Shown: one piece after another, positions 25,711 through 34,861 of the stretch
Layout: each line of letters opens with the position of its first letter
Position numbering within the stretch: the first letter of the stretch is position 1
Assembly (NCBI RefSeq): GCF_015291665.1
Contig: NZ_CP030048.1
Coordinates: 7,227,501-7,291,500 of the forward strand
DNA: 64,000 nt
Origin: Bradyrhizobium sp. CCBAU 53338
Lineage (GTDB): Bacteria; Pseudomonadota; Alphaproteobacteria; Rhizobiales; Xanthobacteraceae
Reading direction: 5' to 3'
The notes under the pieces: model-generated
The model's input: only the letters and a program-made list of their open reading frames with translations
What the model was told of the DNA's origin: nothing
The model's database searches: none
Translations under genes and position numbers: made by a program

Positions 25711-28700
25711 ATGTGTGCGCGGCTGCTGCTCGGCATCACAATCGGCGTTTATTTCTGCGGCGCCGCAAACGCGGCAGCTCTTTCCACCGACCAAGCTAAG
25801 ACGAGCTTTGGTCGAGCGGTGTTCTCAGCCCTGAGTGACCCCGACGCTCGAATACGAAGTTACGGGTGGCAGGCAATTGGACAGCTTGGCCGCTTGTCCG
25901 GCGCCAATCAGCTCCACACCCTGAAATTTGAGCAGTTTATCCTTCAAGATCGTGACGCGGCGATCGCGCACATTGACAACCTGTTCGACCGCGCTGCTGT
26001 GGCTACCGACGACGGAAGCACAAAAACCGAGCTTGCCGAATTCCGACAACTTTCCTTATCAGTTCCGGAGGTAGCAGCACTAGCTCTTGGCCGGCCAAAG
26101 CTCGGTAAGGTCTTCGATTCTGAGACGTTGAGGCAATTCCGCGAAGCAGCACAACGTCAACGTCCTCAATTGATGATCACTCCCAGCGGCGACTCAGCAA
26201 TCGCAACCTCTCTCGATGCACTCGAATCGTCGAACGCGAATGAAACCGAAATGCGGCGGGATGGTTCGGCAACCCTGGCTCGATCTACACTTCAGCCCTC
26301 TCTCCTCGATCGAATCGAGATCCTCTTGAACAACAATAGCTTCCGACCGGAAGCTCGGCGCAACCTCGCTCTCGCAATGATCCGCAACGGACGCTCGGCC
26401 AAAACATTATTGGTCGTGGATGACTTATTGGCCGCCGGCGTCAACAGTGCCGAACAAAACGGATTTGCACTCGACATCCTCACAACAATGCTGCTGGTAG
26501 CTCCGTCGCAAGGACGACAAGCAACCATAGATCGCGCGAACCAAATTATTCCTCTCTTATCGGACACAGAATTGTTCGTGAAGGCGAGCGCGGTTCTAAG
26601 TCAAATAGCAAGAGATGACTTCGCAAAGATTATTTCTCTTCAACTCATGAGGCGGATCGAGATTGGAGATGGACTTGGAGGAAATCTTTGCGTTTACTCT
26701 CAAGCACTTCCCCGGTCGCGAGATCTTCCGCTAGAGTTGGCTCTGGTGTCGCGAATCCCTAGCGAAGGCGCTAATCGAATAGACACTGCAGGCTGCGTGA
26801 TCATCCTGGGTGAAGACTCCAACCTCACCAGCAGTCTTCGGGAGCTGGCTCTGAAAATTGAGCCGGCGGAAAAAGAAGAGCGACAGCGTCGCCTCAAGGC
26901 CTTGGACGCCCTCTGGAACGAGGCTTCCAACCTGGACGGTCGTCAATTCCCAAACATAGTCGAGGCAGCTCGAAAACTATTGATATTGGATGCAGCTAGC
27001 CTCGCGAGCGATTTTCCCTTGACGTCGACCACCTCCCTTTCAAATTGGATGGAGCGCGCTGAAACTGCTAGAATTCCAACACAGCTCTACCGGTCGTATC
27101 TGTTGCGCAAAGCGCTCATTTGGCTTCCAACAGTAGTTGGAGGAATACTGTTGTGGCCAATTGCGCTCATTCTTATAGTTCTGACGTCTCGTTCAGAGAC
27201 CATACGGGTATTCCTATTGTTTCATCCTCTTGGACGCCAAATTGGCGCGCTTGGCCAAACAAACACGTTAATTTTCTCCATTCCAATCCTTCGGCGCTTG
27301 TTCTTTCTTCCCTATCGAACGATCATGTTAGGACAATTAGCTCAGGACATCGCCTCCGAAAGCCCCGAAAATAACTACTATTCTAGTTCTGGCGTAGCTG
27401 AACTTGAGCGAGGGGCCATCGCTCATCAATTACGGGAGCTTGATAGAAGCACACTAAGCGTGGCTCCTCCCGAGCGGCCCACAGTTGTCGAGAAGCTTAG
27501 CCAATGGGAAGGACTGCTCTTTCTGATCGGACAGTCTGGAAGGGGCAAATCAATGTTCGTCCGTTATCAAATGTCCATCACTGGACAAGCGCGCGATCCT
27601 GAGATCTTCGCAACTGCTATCGAGCTGGGTCGAGAACCCGCAAAAGCAATACAAGCAAGATTTGGATCGGCCGTGCCGGACGATCGTCTCATCGACTCGC
27701 TAATCCAATCGAAGCGACTGACCTTGTATATCGATGGCTTGAACGAGGTAGACCCTGATACGCGTGCATCAATCTTGGACTACATGGCCGCGCGCCCCCA
27801 CTCGAACATCCTTGTAACGACCCAACCTCTCGATCGTTACCCTAGTGGAGCTAAGTTGCTGGCCTTACTCCCATTAACTCGGTCGCAAATAGTTTCATTC
27901 CTCTCCAGCCGCGCCCGAGATAAAACGGAGGATAGCGAAATCAGCGGCTATCGCACACAGTCTCTAGCTTTTGTCGCTGAGAAGCTAGCCGAGGCCGACG
28001 GAGAGTTTGAGGTTGGCGATACTGACGGGCGAGAAAGATCTCGCGCGCTTGTCGAACGATTGTCCAACCCGATGGATTTGCAGACTATCGCGGACTTGCT
28101 CCTTCTTGGTCAAAGGCCCGACGTGTGGGCCCTTCAAAAGCAACGACATAGGTTAGTAGACGATCTATTTCGCGAGCAAGGAGGAGGTGATCCCTTCCCA
28201 CTTCGGGCGTTTTCTCGATCCGTTTATGAAGCGCGAAGGGACGGCACTTCCGAAATTGACGGAGATCACTTTCCACGCGTCGCGGAAGTCCTGCTGAAAG
28301 AGAAACAGATTCAACGATACGTAACAGTCGCTTCTGGATTTAAGTCGGATGGTTATATTTTTCGGCATGACAAGATAAGAGACTTCTATACATGCGCAAC
28401 GTTTGTTGCGGATCCAGAGCTTAGAACGATGCACGCAGGTGACGATAAATTTGCAGGCGTCTACGACCTCCTCTGCCAAGAATTGCCTCCGCGAGAGGCC
28501 ACTGAGCTACGCGAATATCTTGCCGAACGAGCGTTGGATAACGGAGACCATCGCATGTCGGACCGATATTTGGAGGGACTTCGCACGCGCCGCGCTCTCG
28601 ATAGTAAAGATCCGCCATGGTTGGCCGAGTTTGACCGAGATGATGTCGCAGGCGAAAACGACGTGGTGGCCCGACGAGAGGCCGTGCGCGCCCAGGCCGT

Positions 28701-29169
28701 CGCTTCAATGGCAGAGTCGCTAGCTCGATTGGATGCCGGCCGAACCGGAACTCGTGTAATCTCAGCGCCGCGCTCAGACCTTCTGCTCGAGGCAACGACA
28801 TCCTTGCTATCTGAGGCCGGCGTTGTCCCAGCGGGCGTAGGGTCGGCCCAGAAGCTCCTCTTCGTTACACCATCCCAATTCAAGTTTGGCGTTCTCGGCT
28901 TAGCGCACTATGGAGACCTCCCTACGTCGATGCTCGAAGGAGCGAGAGCGCTGTTAGGCTTAATTCCAGCGGATAGCGTGCCGACGATGGTCGTTGTGAA
29001 CGCGCAGGCGGATCTAGAGCCATCTAAGCGCTCTGAAGCAAGCTTGTCGGCGATAAGAGTCATCTTTGAAGATCAGCTTGTGCCGGTAATCACAGCTTGT
29101 GATTTGCTATCGCTTGTGAGGTCAGAACAAAAGGGTGTCCGATATGATCTTGCGGGGCTTTGGAGTTAA
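25711..29169 (+). CDS. Predicted transmembrane NACHT/STAND ATPase
   Basis: A 1,152-residue protein with an unusual order of parts. A signal-peptide-like N-terminus (ARLLLGITIGVYFCGAANAA) is followed by about 440 residues of helical, HEAT-like sequence, a strong membrane segment (about 471-494, WLPTVVGGILLWPIALILIV), then the ATPase. Walker A is GQSGRGKS (about 608), Walker B is LYIDGLNEVD (about 672-681), and the sensor-like NILVTTQP is present. The motif RHDKIRDFYTCATF after the ATPase is typical of NACHT proteins. The last 120 residues form a separate alpha/beta-looking domain of unknown type. Topology predicts a periplasmic sensor and a cytoplasmic ATPase. It overlaps the next gene by 26 bases. 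Confidence 0.8.
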   Translation: MCARLLLGITIGVYFCGAANAAALSTDQAKTSFGRAVFSALSDPDARIRSYGWQAIGQLGRLSGANQLHTLKFEQFILQDRDAAIAHIDNLFDRAAVATDDGSTKTELAEFRQLSLSVPEVAALALGRPKLGKVFDSETLRQFREAAQRQRPQLMITPSGDSAIATSLDALESSNANETEMRRDGSATLARSTLQPSLLDRIEILLNNNSFRPEARRNLALAMIRNGRSAKTLLVVDDLLAAGVNSAEQNGFALDILTTMLLVAPSQGRQATIDRANQIIPLLSDTELFVKASAVLSQIARDDFAKIISLQLMRRIEIGDGLGGNLCVYSQALPRSRDLPLELALVSRIPSEGANRIDTAGCVIILGEDSNLTSSLRELALKIEPAEKEERQRRLKALDALWNEASNLDGRQFPNIVEAARKLLILDAASLASDFPLTSTTSLSNWMERAETARIPTQLYRSYLLRKALIWLPTVVGGILLWPIALILIVLTSRSETIRVFLLFHPLGRQIGALGQTNTLIFSIPILRRLFFLPYRTIMLGQLAQDIASESPENNYYSSSGVAELERGAIAHQLRELDRSTLSVAPPERPTVVEKLSQWEGLLFLIGQSGRGKSMFVRYQMSITGQARDPEIFATAIELGREPAKAIQARFGSAVPDDRLIDSLIQSKRLTLYIDGLNEVDPDTRASILDYMAARPHSNILVTTQPLDRYPSGAKLLALLPLTRSQIVSFLSSRARDKTEDSEISGYRTQSLAFVAEKLAEADGEFEVGDTDGRERSRALVERLSNPMDLQTIADLLLLGQRPDVWALQKQRHRLVDDLFREQGGGDPFPLRAFSRSVYEARRDGTSEIDGDHFPRVAEVLLKEKQIQRYVTVASGFKSDGYIFRHDKIRDFYTCATFVADPELRTMHAGDDKFAGVYDLLCQELPPREATELREYLAERALDNGDHRMSDRYLEGLRTRRALDSKDPPWLAEFDRDDVAGENDVVARREAVRAQAVASMAESLARLDAGRTGTRVISAPRSDLLLEATTSLLSEAGVVPAGVGSAQKLLFVTPSQFKFGVLGLAHYGDLPTSMLEGARALLGLIPADSVPTMVVVNAQADLEPSKRSEASLSAIRVIFEDQLVPVITACDLLSLVRSEQKGVRYDLAGLWS

Positions 29170-29758
29170 GTTAGCTAGACGACTATTCTGGCGACTCTCG
29201 GTGATCGCATTCGTTTACGAAGGATCGGGGACAGCGGTCTTTGCGCAGGTTGAGACGAAGGTATTTCAAAACAGCTACATTTCTCTCGAAGTGCCTACCA
29301 CATGGGATTGCGTTCGAGAGGGGGACGCCTTCGTCTGTCAGGAGAATGGCCTTCCTACGGTATCTTCAATGGCTGTCATTGCTGCAAAGATAGCTGACCC
29401 AGAGACCGACACTCCAGCTGTTTTTGCATCGGAATTGGGCCTTCAGCGCACTAAGAAGGCTTTGGATGGAACGACGATGCTGTCGAAGCCGATAGACAGT
29501 CGCCTGCGATGCATCCGAGGAACGAGATGGCAATGGGCGAAGCAATATCAATCCGAGCTAGCCAACTACTACACTGAATATTTTGCCACCGTAACAAAAG
29601 GCATCGCGATCCTTGTATCTATTTCATACCACACCAGTGTCGAGGCCGACGGACGAGAATTTGCACGTTTGATAGCGAGACGTCTCACCGTAACATACGG
29701 CGCTGCAAATCCGCTTGCATCTCTGACAGACAAGTCCGCTTGCAAATGGGAGGACTAG
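29144..29758 (+). CDS. Exported hypothetical protein, partner of the NACHT ATPase
   Basis: A 204-residue protein with an N-terminal export signal (basic start, hydrophobic LFWRLSVIAFVYEGSGTAVFA, then a small-residue cleavage site before QVETK). The mature part has several Cys, consistent with a periplasmic fold. It includes SYISLEVPTTWDC, which resembles the start of small exported proteins of unknown function that read like PsbP/DcrB-type folds (weak inference). The start ATG 29144 lies inside the NACHT gene, and the overlap means coupled translation. The predicted location matches the periplasmic half of the ATPase, so the two may form one membrane complex. Confidence 0.7.
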   Translation: MILRGFGVKLARRLFWRLSVIAFVYEGSGTAVFAQVETKVFQNSYISLEVPTTWDCVREGDAFVCQENGLPTVSSMAVIAAKIADPETDTPAVFASELGLQRTKKALDGTTMLSKPIDSRLRCIRGTRWQWAKQYQSELANYYTEYFATVTKGIAILVSISYHTSVEADGREFARLIARRLTVTYGAANPLASLTDKSACKWED

Positions 29759-29789
29759 CCGCTGCCATCGATATTGATTGCAGCTGAGT

Positions 29790-29865
29790 AATAGCGGCGG
29801 ACCCGTCGAGCCCATCAGGTCGGCGCGCTTTCGCCGGCTCACTGGTCAGATCGGAGTGGCGGCTT
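29790..29865 (+). repeat. Right imperfect direct repeat flanking the NACHT cassette
   Basis: Related to 25474-25547; see that entry. It begins 31 bp after the exported partner's stop codon. This copy is more degenerate in its second half (CTGGTCAGATCGGAG in place of ACGACTAATCGGGG). Confidence 0.5.
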
Positions 29866-30226
29866 AACCTTGTCACTCCGTCTCTCGCAGGTCAGATAGA
29901 CCAGGGCTCTGGCAGGGCAAAGCTCTGCCGTCAAATTCCCCCTCCAAATCAATGCTGACTTGCTTCTTTGGCCTGGCTGATTCACGATCTGTCACATTGG
30001 CGGCGCGTGTAAATGGACCGCGGTCTTCCGCAGCTGGACCGGCAGCTGACCGAATCCATTGAAAGCTACTGGTTTCCAAGGCTCGGTCCGCCTTCGCCGT
30101 AGGCAACATTCGAGTCACGTTCGCGCACCTCTTATCGGCGATTGGGGGCCAAGCCGTCCGCTTTGACGCGCCCATAACGATTAGAAGCAGGAACAACATC
30201 CTCTCAATTGTCAGGCATGCATAATT
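29866..30226. other. Gap with no supported gene
   Basis: A reverse frame (about 30199 to 29873) stays open with a hydrophobic start (MLFLLLIVMGA) but has no usable ribosome-binding site spacing and no recognised family. The stretch also contains the promoter region for the ribbon-helix-helix gene at 30227. Nothing else was recognised. Confidence 0.4.
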
Positions 30227-30802
30227 ATGGCGAAGCAAAATCAGGATAGCTCCAAAAAACTGCGTGGGGGTTCACCTGCAACTAGCCAAGGGGGAGGTAT
30301 ATGGGTGCAGCTTCAGCCGGATCAACTGGAGGCCCTGGATGCTTGGATTGAAAAACAGGCTAGTCAGCTATCCCGTGCCCAAGCGATATGCTGCATCGTG
30401 AAAAGTCGATTGAAGGGCAAAACCAACCCTAACCGCTCAAAATTATACTCCAAGACTCAGTTGCGAGATGCCTTAGAAACGCTCCGAGCGCCAACTCCGA
30501 TATCAGACCGATTGAAGAAGGAGAAGGATGACGACTATCGCAAACGTTTAATAAGGTGGACCGTCAAGAACAGTAAATCGCGCAACGCGCGTGAGGTATA
30601 TAATCGACTTCAAGTCCCTGAGTGGATCCTTTGGATCAATGAGGCCGCAGGCGTGTCAGCAGAACTCATTAGAAAAGCGAAATCTGAAATGCGGCGCAGC
30701 GTAACGAGACAGCAGCAGGCCGCAAACGTTAGAAGCGTCTTGCAATGGGGGCGGGCAGCCCAGCTGCTATTCGATAAGCACTCGGCCGCTCAACGTCGCT
30801 GA
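30227..30802 (+). CDS. Ribbon-helix-helix domain protein
   Basis: A 191-residue protein. Residues 25-65 (GIWVQLQPDQLEALDAWIEK, then QLSRAQAICCIVKSRL) match a ribbon-helix-helix: a short strand, then helices with the LSRAQAI turn seen in CopG/Arc-like DNA-binding proteins. The rest is basic and helical, without a known domain. Such proteins usually act as operon repressors or antitoxins, but no toxin-like gene is adjacent on the same strand. It is convergent with the HD-phosphoribosyltransferase gene, separated by 97 bp. Confidence 0.65.
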   Translation: MAKQNQDSSKKLRGGSPATSQGGGIWVQLQPDQLEALDAWIEKQASQLSRAQAICCIVKSRLKGKTNPNRSKLYSKTQLRDALETLRAPTPISDRLKKEKDDDYRKRLIRWTVKNSKSRNAREVYNRLQVPEWILWINEAAGVSAELIRKAKSEMRRSVTRQQQAANVRSVLQWGRAAQLLFDKHSAAQRR

Positions 30803-30899
30803 CTTCCTTAGCTGTTATATGTATCGCTTCTGGACTTTCACTAGGCGTTAGCTCTTGCCAATTTCGCGCGCATTGCAAATTGTGCTCGACGCGATCCCT

Positions 30900-33752
30900 C
30901 TATGAGATCACCAAGTTAGATAGCTTGCTGCTTCTTAATAACAAAGGAACCCACGGCTCACCTCGGTGAACGCCAGGGCACCAAAGAGCACTAACCGTCG
31001 AAGTCGGAACGGAGCTATTTGTGGCAACTAACGCTCCAACATTCCCGTATCCAAGAGCCCTCTCTCTGCACTTCGCTTTCTGGCTTGGAGTCAGCTCACT
31101 AAAATTCCGCTGGTAAAGTGTTGAAGCGATAACGGATTGGCCAACCTCAGATAGATAGTTCTTCAGTTTCGATTTCCACTGGAAAGCACGGTCAATCCTT
31201 ATTGAATATCGCAAGCCTTTGAAGCTATCGAAGTCATTCTTCTTCATTTCAGCCTTGATTGCTTTGTTTGCAGCCGGACTTCCCGCACAAACGATTAGAT
31301 GCACGTCACGAGTCTTGAGCAACGAGACCTGCTCTTGGCTCAAAGGGGATAGGAGATCGTGCTCGTCCTGGCATTCGATTGGCCAGTCGGCTCTGTCGAC
31401 GCCTAGCAGATTTAATAGTTGGGCTCTGGCTTGAACGCCAGATGCAGAATTATCATCGACAAATACTATCGGATCATCACTCTCGTGAGCGAGTGCCGCC
31501 GCGATATCGGCCGGAAATCTGAGATCTCCCTGCCCTCGCAGCTCGCGTTTGAGCATTGCATGAACCTGATATCCACTGGTCGCAGAGAATGCGACAACGT
31601 CAGCCCCCGTTTCGAGGCCCTCAAGAATTGGCTGGATGCCGGCCACTATCGCATCCGCGTCAAAGACTGTTATCGCCAAAAGCGAATCAGCCATGGCATC
31701 CCTCAAGTCGATCGGAAACTGACTTAGATATGCTGCGACGGACTTAGGTGTCACAGACCACCCGCGAACTCCGTTGAATTTCTCCAGACGGCGCGCAATC
31801 TGTATTGCAGCTTCACTACTGTCGTCGAACGGCTCCGCTGCCCAGCACTTGTCGTCAAAATATCCTACGCTCGCTAGAGCCGAGTGAACCTGTCTTATCC
31901 GCGTTCCGGAAACACCGGACCGCAAAATCGATGTAGTATAATCTGGCAGAAAACGAGTGTATTGACGAACAGTATCGACTATCGTTTTTTCCGGACCGAT
32001 TTTGAACTCGAGATCAATGTTGCCGATCTTGTTCTCCATACGAGCTAGGACCACACGCGCGGCGAAGAAGATAACTGCTCGCCACTGTTCGTCGCAAAGA
32101 ACGAAACCAATTTCCTTCAAAAGCTCAAAGGCGTCCTGCTGCTCCCGCGCGTTACTATAATCTCGAACCGTCAGCAGGTGATCGTTCTGGCAGATTATTG
32201 GATTGTGGTTTTTCTGCTTTTCATGAGCATTGCCTACTGCGATCAAACAGTCGGGTCCAATCGTATCGAACTGATCGATCAACTCGAGATCATTCGAACT
32301 CGAAATTGCTTCGATAATTTTCTTCGCCTCTGAGCGAATATCCCTCTCGAGGATCGCTCCATCTCCACGCCAGAGCCGTTCTTCTCGCAAATGCTCCTCA
32401 ATAATCGTGTTCTTTACCTGCTTTTTTATTCGTTTGATCGAAGCGTCAGAGGTATTTGGAAGAATCTCGTGGATCGGTGTTTGAAGGTTACCCAATCCGG
32501 GACTAAACGAGTATGCCTTCTTGGGTAAGTTTCTCGTCGTCACCCTGCTAATTAGCTTTTTGACGACTGGTGATCTTGACTTTCCGATCCTCTCGAGCAG
32601 CTCAACGTCTCGGTATGACCAGATTTTGAGGATGTTTGTTAAGTCACGATCAGCATTAGCCAGGCCGCCATTCAACTCAAGAGCTCGGCCAAATATTCGC
32701 TCTGCTGTGCGAGTAACCGCATGAAAGTAGACACGCTGATAGAGCGCAGTTCTCGCTTGAAGGATCTCATCGATGGTATCAAGTCCTGAAGAGTTTATTA
32801 CGAAGAGATACTCTTCCGTCGTCGGAGCGCTTTTGAAGCCCAACGACCTTATTTGTTCGATGCTAGCTAGAATAATGCCACTGCGTAGGAATACTCGAGC
32901 TACGTCCACCCCAACAGGAATTCCGCAGTTTAAAGCGTCACGATTCACATAGTCGACCTTGTCTGCGTCGACAGCTCCTGAAATGAGTTCGGAGACCCCA
33001 GTAAGTTTTTGGTTAGGTGGTATGCCTGCAATCAGGCAGCATATTGTTAGCAGCGGAACCTGGGAATTCGGCAAATCTGCGCAAACAAAATTTCGATAGA
33101 AGTTTTCGAATCGGCGCGAGAGAAGAATTATGAGTGTCAAAACCTCGGACAGAGGAAGGTTTTTACCCAGCTGCAGATTTGCAGCGAGCAATATGTCAGT
33201 TGCGCTTTTTCCTCCAATCGAAAAAAGCTGAGGTTGGCTTGTCAGAACCTTTTCGGTGACATGAGAAAATGGAAGATGACCGATGTCATGCAACAAAGCT
33301 GCGTGGACAAGATCGGCCGAAGACAGACCCGGAATAGAATCTAGAGACTGATACTTGATACTGTTGTCAGGATTTTGCTCGAGCGCTCTTTTATCAATCG
33401 CCCGGATGAAGTTTTTGACAACATGGCCGATACCCAGAGAATGACTAAAGCGAGAGTGCTCCGCTGATGGGTATGTTAGATAGCTGAATCCAAGCTGCTT
33501 CACATATCTTAGCCGCTGCAGCACTGGACTGTCGATCAAGCGCATTTCGCGCCAATCGAACTCCATCATGCCCCATTGATTATCTTTGATCTGCTTGCTT
33601 TTTTGGTGACTGGTGGCTTTTGCTCGAGAAATCGATGACTTGACGTAGGCATCGGTAAATCCAATGGCGTCAAGGGCTCGTTCGATCGCTTGCTGAAGCG
33701 AATTATCGCTCTGCCAATTGTTTTTTAGTGAGCGAGCTCTTTCAATCGACAT
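30900..33752 (-). CDS. SAMHD1-like HD phosphohydrolase fused to a phosphoribosyltransferase-like domain
   Basis: A 950-residue two-part protein. The N-terminal 350 residues are a dNTPase-type HD domain: EHSRFSHSLGIGH (metal His near 99-110), AALLHDIGHLPFSHV (HD at 155-156) and SGAVDADKVDYVNRDA (Asp at 262-267). The spacing follows the SAMHD1/dGTPase pattern. The C-terminal 230 residues look like a phosphoribosyltransferase of the type tied to conflict systems: FSATSGYQVHAMLKREL, the PRPP-loop-like IVFVDDNSASGVQ (DD at 766-767) and GYGNVGALVATNSSVP near the end. The middle has no recognised family. Possible roles are nucleotide depletion or nucleotide/nucleic-acid modification on phage infection (inference). 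It is second in an operon with the 154-residue gene upstream. Confidence 0.8.
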   Translation of the reverse strand: MSIERARSLKNNWQSDNSLQQAIERALDAIGFTDAYVKSSISRAKATSHQKSKQIKDNQWGMMEFDWREMRLIDSPVLQRLRYVKQLGFSYLTYPSAEHSRFSHSLGIGHVVKNFIRAIDKRALEQNPDNSIKYQSLDSIPGLSSADLVHAALLHDIGHLPFSHVTEKVLTSQPQLFSIGGKSATDILLAANLQLGKNLPLSEVLTLIILLSRRFENFYRNFVCADLPNSQVPLLTICCLIAGIPPNQKLTGVSELISGAVDADKVDYVNRDALNCGIPVGVDVARVFLRSGIILASIEQIRSLGFKSAPTTEEYLFVINSSGLDTIDEILQARTALYQRVYFHAVTRTAERIFGRALELNGGLANADRDLTNILKIWSYRDVELLERIGKSRSPVVKKLISRVTTRNLPKKAYSFSPGLGNLQTPIHEILPNTSDASIKRIKKQVKNTIIEEHLREERLWRGDGAILERDIRSEAKKIIEAISSSNDLELIDQFDTIGPDCLIAVGNAHEKQKNHNPIICQNDHLLTVRDYSNAREQQDAFELLKEIGFVLCDEQWRAVIFFAARVVLARMENKIGNIDLEFKIGPEKTIVDTVRQYTRFLPDYTTSILRSGVSGTRIRQVHSALASVGYFDDKCWAAEPFDDSSEAAIQIARRLEKFNGVRGWSVTPKSVAAYLSQFPIDLRDAMADSLLAITVFDADAIVAGIQPILEGLETGADVVAFSATSGYQVHAMLKRELRGQGDLRFPADIAAALAHESDDPIVFVDDNSASGVQARAQLLNLLGVDRADWPIECQDEHDLLSPLSQEQVSLLKTRDVHLIVCAGSPAANKAIKAEMKKNDFDSFKGLRYSIRIDRAFQWKSKLKNYLSEVGQSVIASTLYQRNFSELTPSQKAKCRERALGYGNVGALVATNSSVPTSTVSALWCPGVHRGEPWVPLLLRSSKLSNLVIS

Positions 33753-33770
33753 CGCTCAAGAACATTTCAT

Positions 33771-34235
33771 CTATCTCCGAGCTGCGACAAATGCCTTTGC
33801 TGCCGTCGTCGCAAGAGCTCGCTGAAAATCTGGAATTGTCTTTGCAAAACTCTGAGCTTGGGACTTTGAAATTGGGAACGCTATGTCATCGTAAAATGGG
33901 TTTGGCGATGCCGTAAATGTTAGTTGTAATGATCGCAAGGCGGCTTCGAAACCCTCATAGCTACCAGTATTGCTCGCCCGAAGTTCATTTGCAATTTTTG
34001 CAACTGCGAGCACAGCGTCCGAAGACACTTTTTCCTTGAGGAGCTTCTTAACTTCGCCGTCCAAAATTCGGACCACGTTCGCGAAACCCTGGCGGTCTTT
34101 AGGATTATGAGGATAGACCGCCTCGACATTTAGCTGAACTAAGTGAGCTACCAAGGCTTTCGTGAACGACTGAAGATCAACGGACCTCGCAGCTTCGTTT
34201 ATAGCTTGTGCGGCGGATGAAGAGGCTTTCGGCAT
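33771..34235 (-). CDS. Small helical protein preceding the HD-PRTase gene
   Basis: A 154-residue soluble, Ala-rich helical protein of no recognised family. Its stop lies 18 bp before the start of the HD-phosphoribosyltransferase gene on the same strand, so it is the first gene of that operon. A short AGAG precedes the ATG at 34235 by about six bases. It may be a sensor, inhibitor or structural subunit of the large enzyme; nothing in the sequence decides which. A 12-bp palindrome lies just upstream of its start. Confidence 0.65.
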   Translation of the reverse strand: MPKASSSAAQAINEAARSVDLQSFTKALVAHLVQLNVEAVYPHNPKDRQGFANVVRILDGEVKKLLKEKVSSDAVLAVAKIANELRASNTGSYEGFEAALRSLQLTFTASPNPFYDDIAFPISKSQAQSFAKTIPDFQRALATTAAKAFVAARR

Positions 34236-34249
34236 ATATTTCTCTACAT

Positions 34250-34261
34250 GTCAGGCCTGAC
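34250..34261. promoter_or_regulatory. Operator-like 12-bp palindrome
   Basis: GTCAGGCCTGAC is a perfect palindrome 14 bp upstream of the ATG of the 154-residue gene, where it would overlap the promoter or leader of the HD-PRTase operon. A repressor could bind here; the nearby ribbon-helix-helix protein is one candidate (inference). Confidence 0.35.
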
Positions 34262-34861
34262 GCGCTTAGCTGACACACTATCTGGTAGGGAGAAGAAGCT
34301 AGATTGCAACTTTTGTCAAAGCTCGGGTAGCCATGACAAATGCTGCGAGCAATATAAGAGTCATTTGAATCACTTAGCCATCTAAGATTCCGGGCTCGAG
34401 GTTCGTCCTGTCGTCTGTCTATCAGTTTTAACGAAAATGATTCGTCCTGGCTCAGGATACGACTGGATAAAAGGAGTGGTAACTTCGGGGAAAACCACGA
34501 TCCGAAGCACAAACAATTCGCCTTTTTGAACCAGCCTCTATGACAAGGTCTCCACAGCTATCGAATTGCTGTCTGCAACGATCGCAATTCACACGCCCGG
34601 CCGATTTTCTAGCACGTCGCGCATGAAACTCAAGAACATTTAGAGAACAATCTTAATGGCGCAAAATGGCACCGTGATCTAGTTCTGCCTGAGCAAGGTT
34701 GACTCGCAGCACTGGGGCTTGGTTGCACAACAGCGCGTGGACAGGAGCAGGGAGCCGCTCGTAGCCACAACAGCAGCGCACAACATGACGCTGCTGAGGT
34801 AACCATCAGACTGTAATTGGCTGAGCATGATGGCCCTACAATTTTGCCGACCAGGATCCAC
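34262..34861. other. About 600 bp without a supported gene
   Basis: AT-richer non-coding sequence between the HD-PRTase operon and the UPF0489 gene (both reverse). Short reverse frames exist but are Ser/Cys/Arg-rich shadows without start signals. The promoter of the HD-PRTase operon must lie at its left end. No RNA gene was recognised. Confidence 0.4.

Noticed and set aside
29873..30199. Possible small reverse gene with a hydrophobic start
   Set aside because: GAGAGG directly abuts the ATG, no family match, and the C-terminal half has non-gene-like composition.
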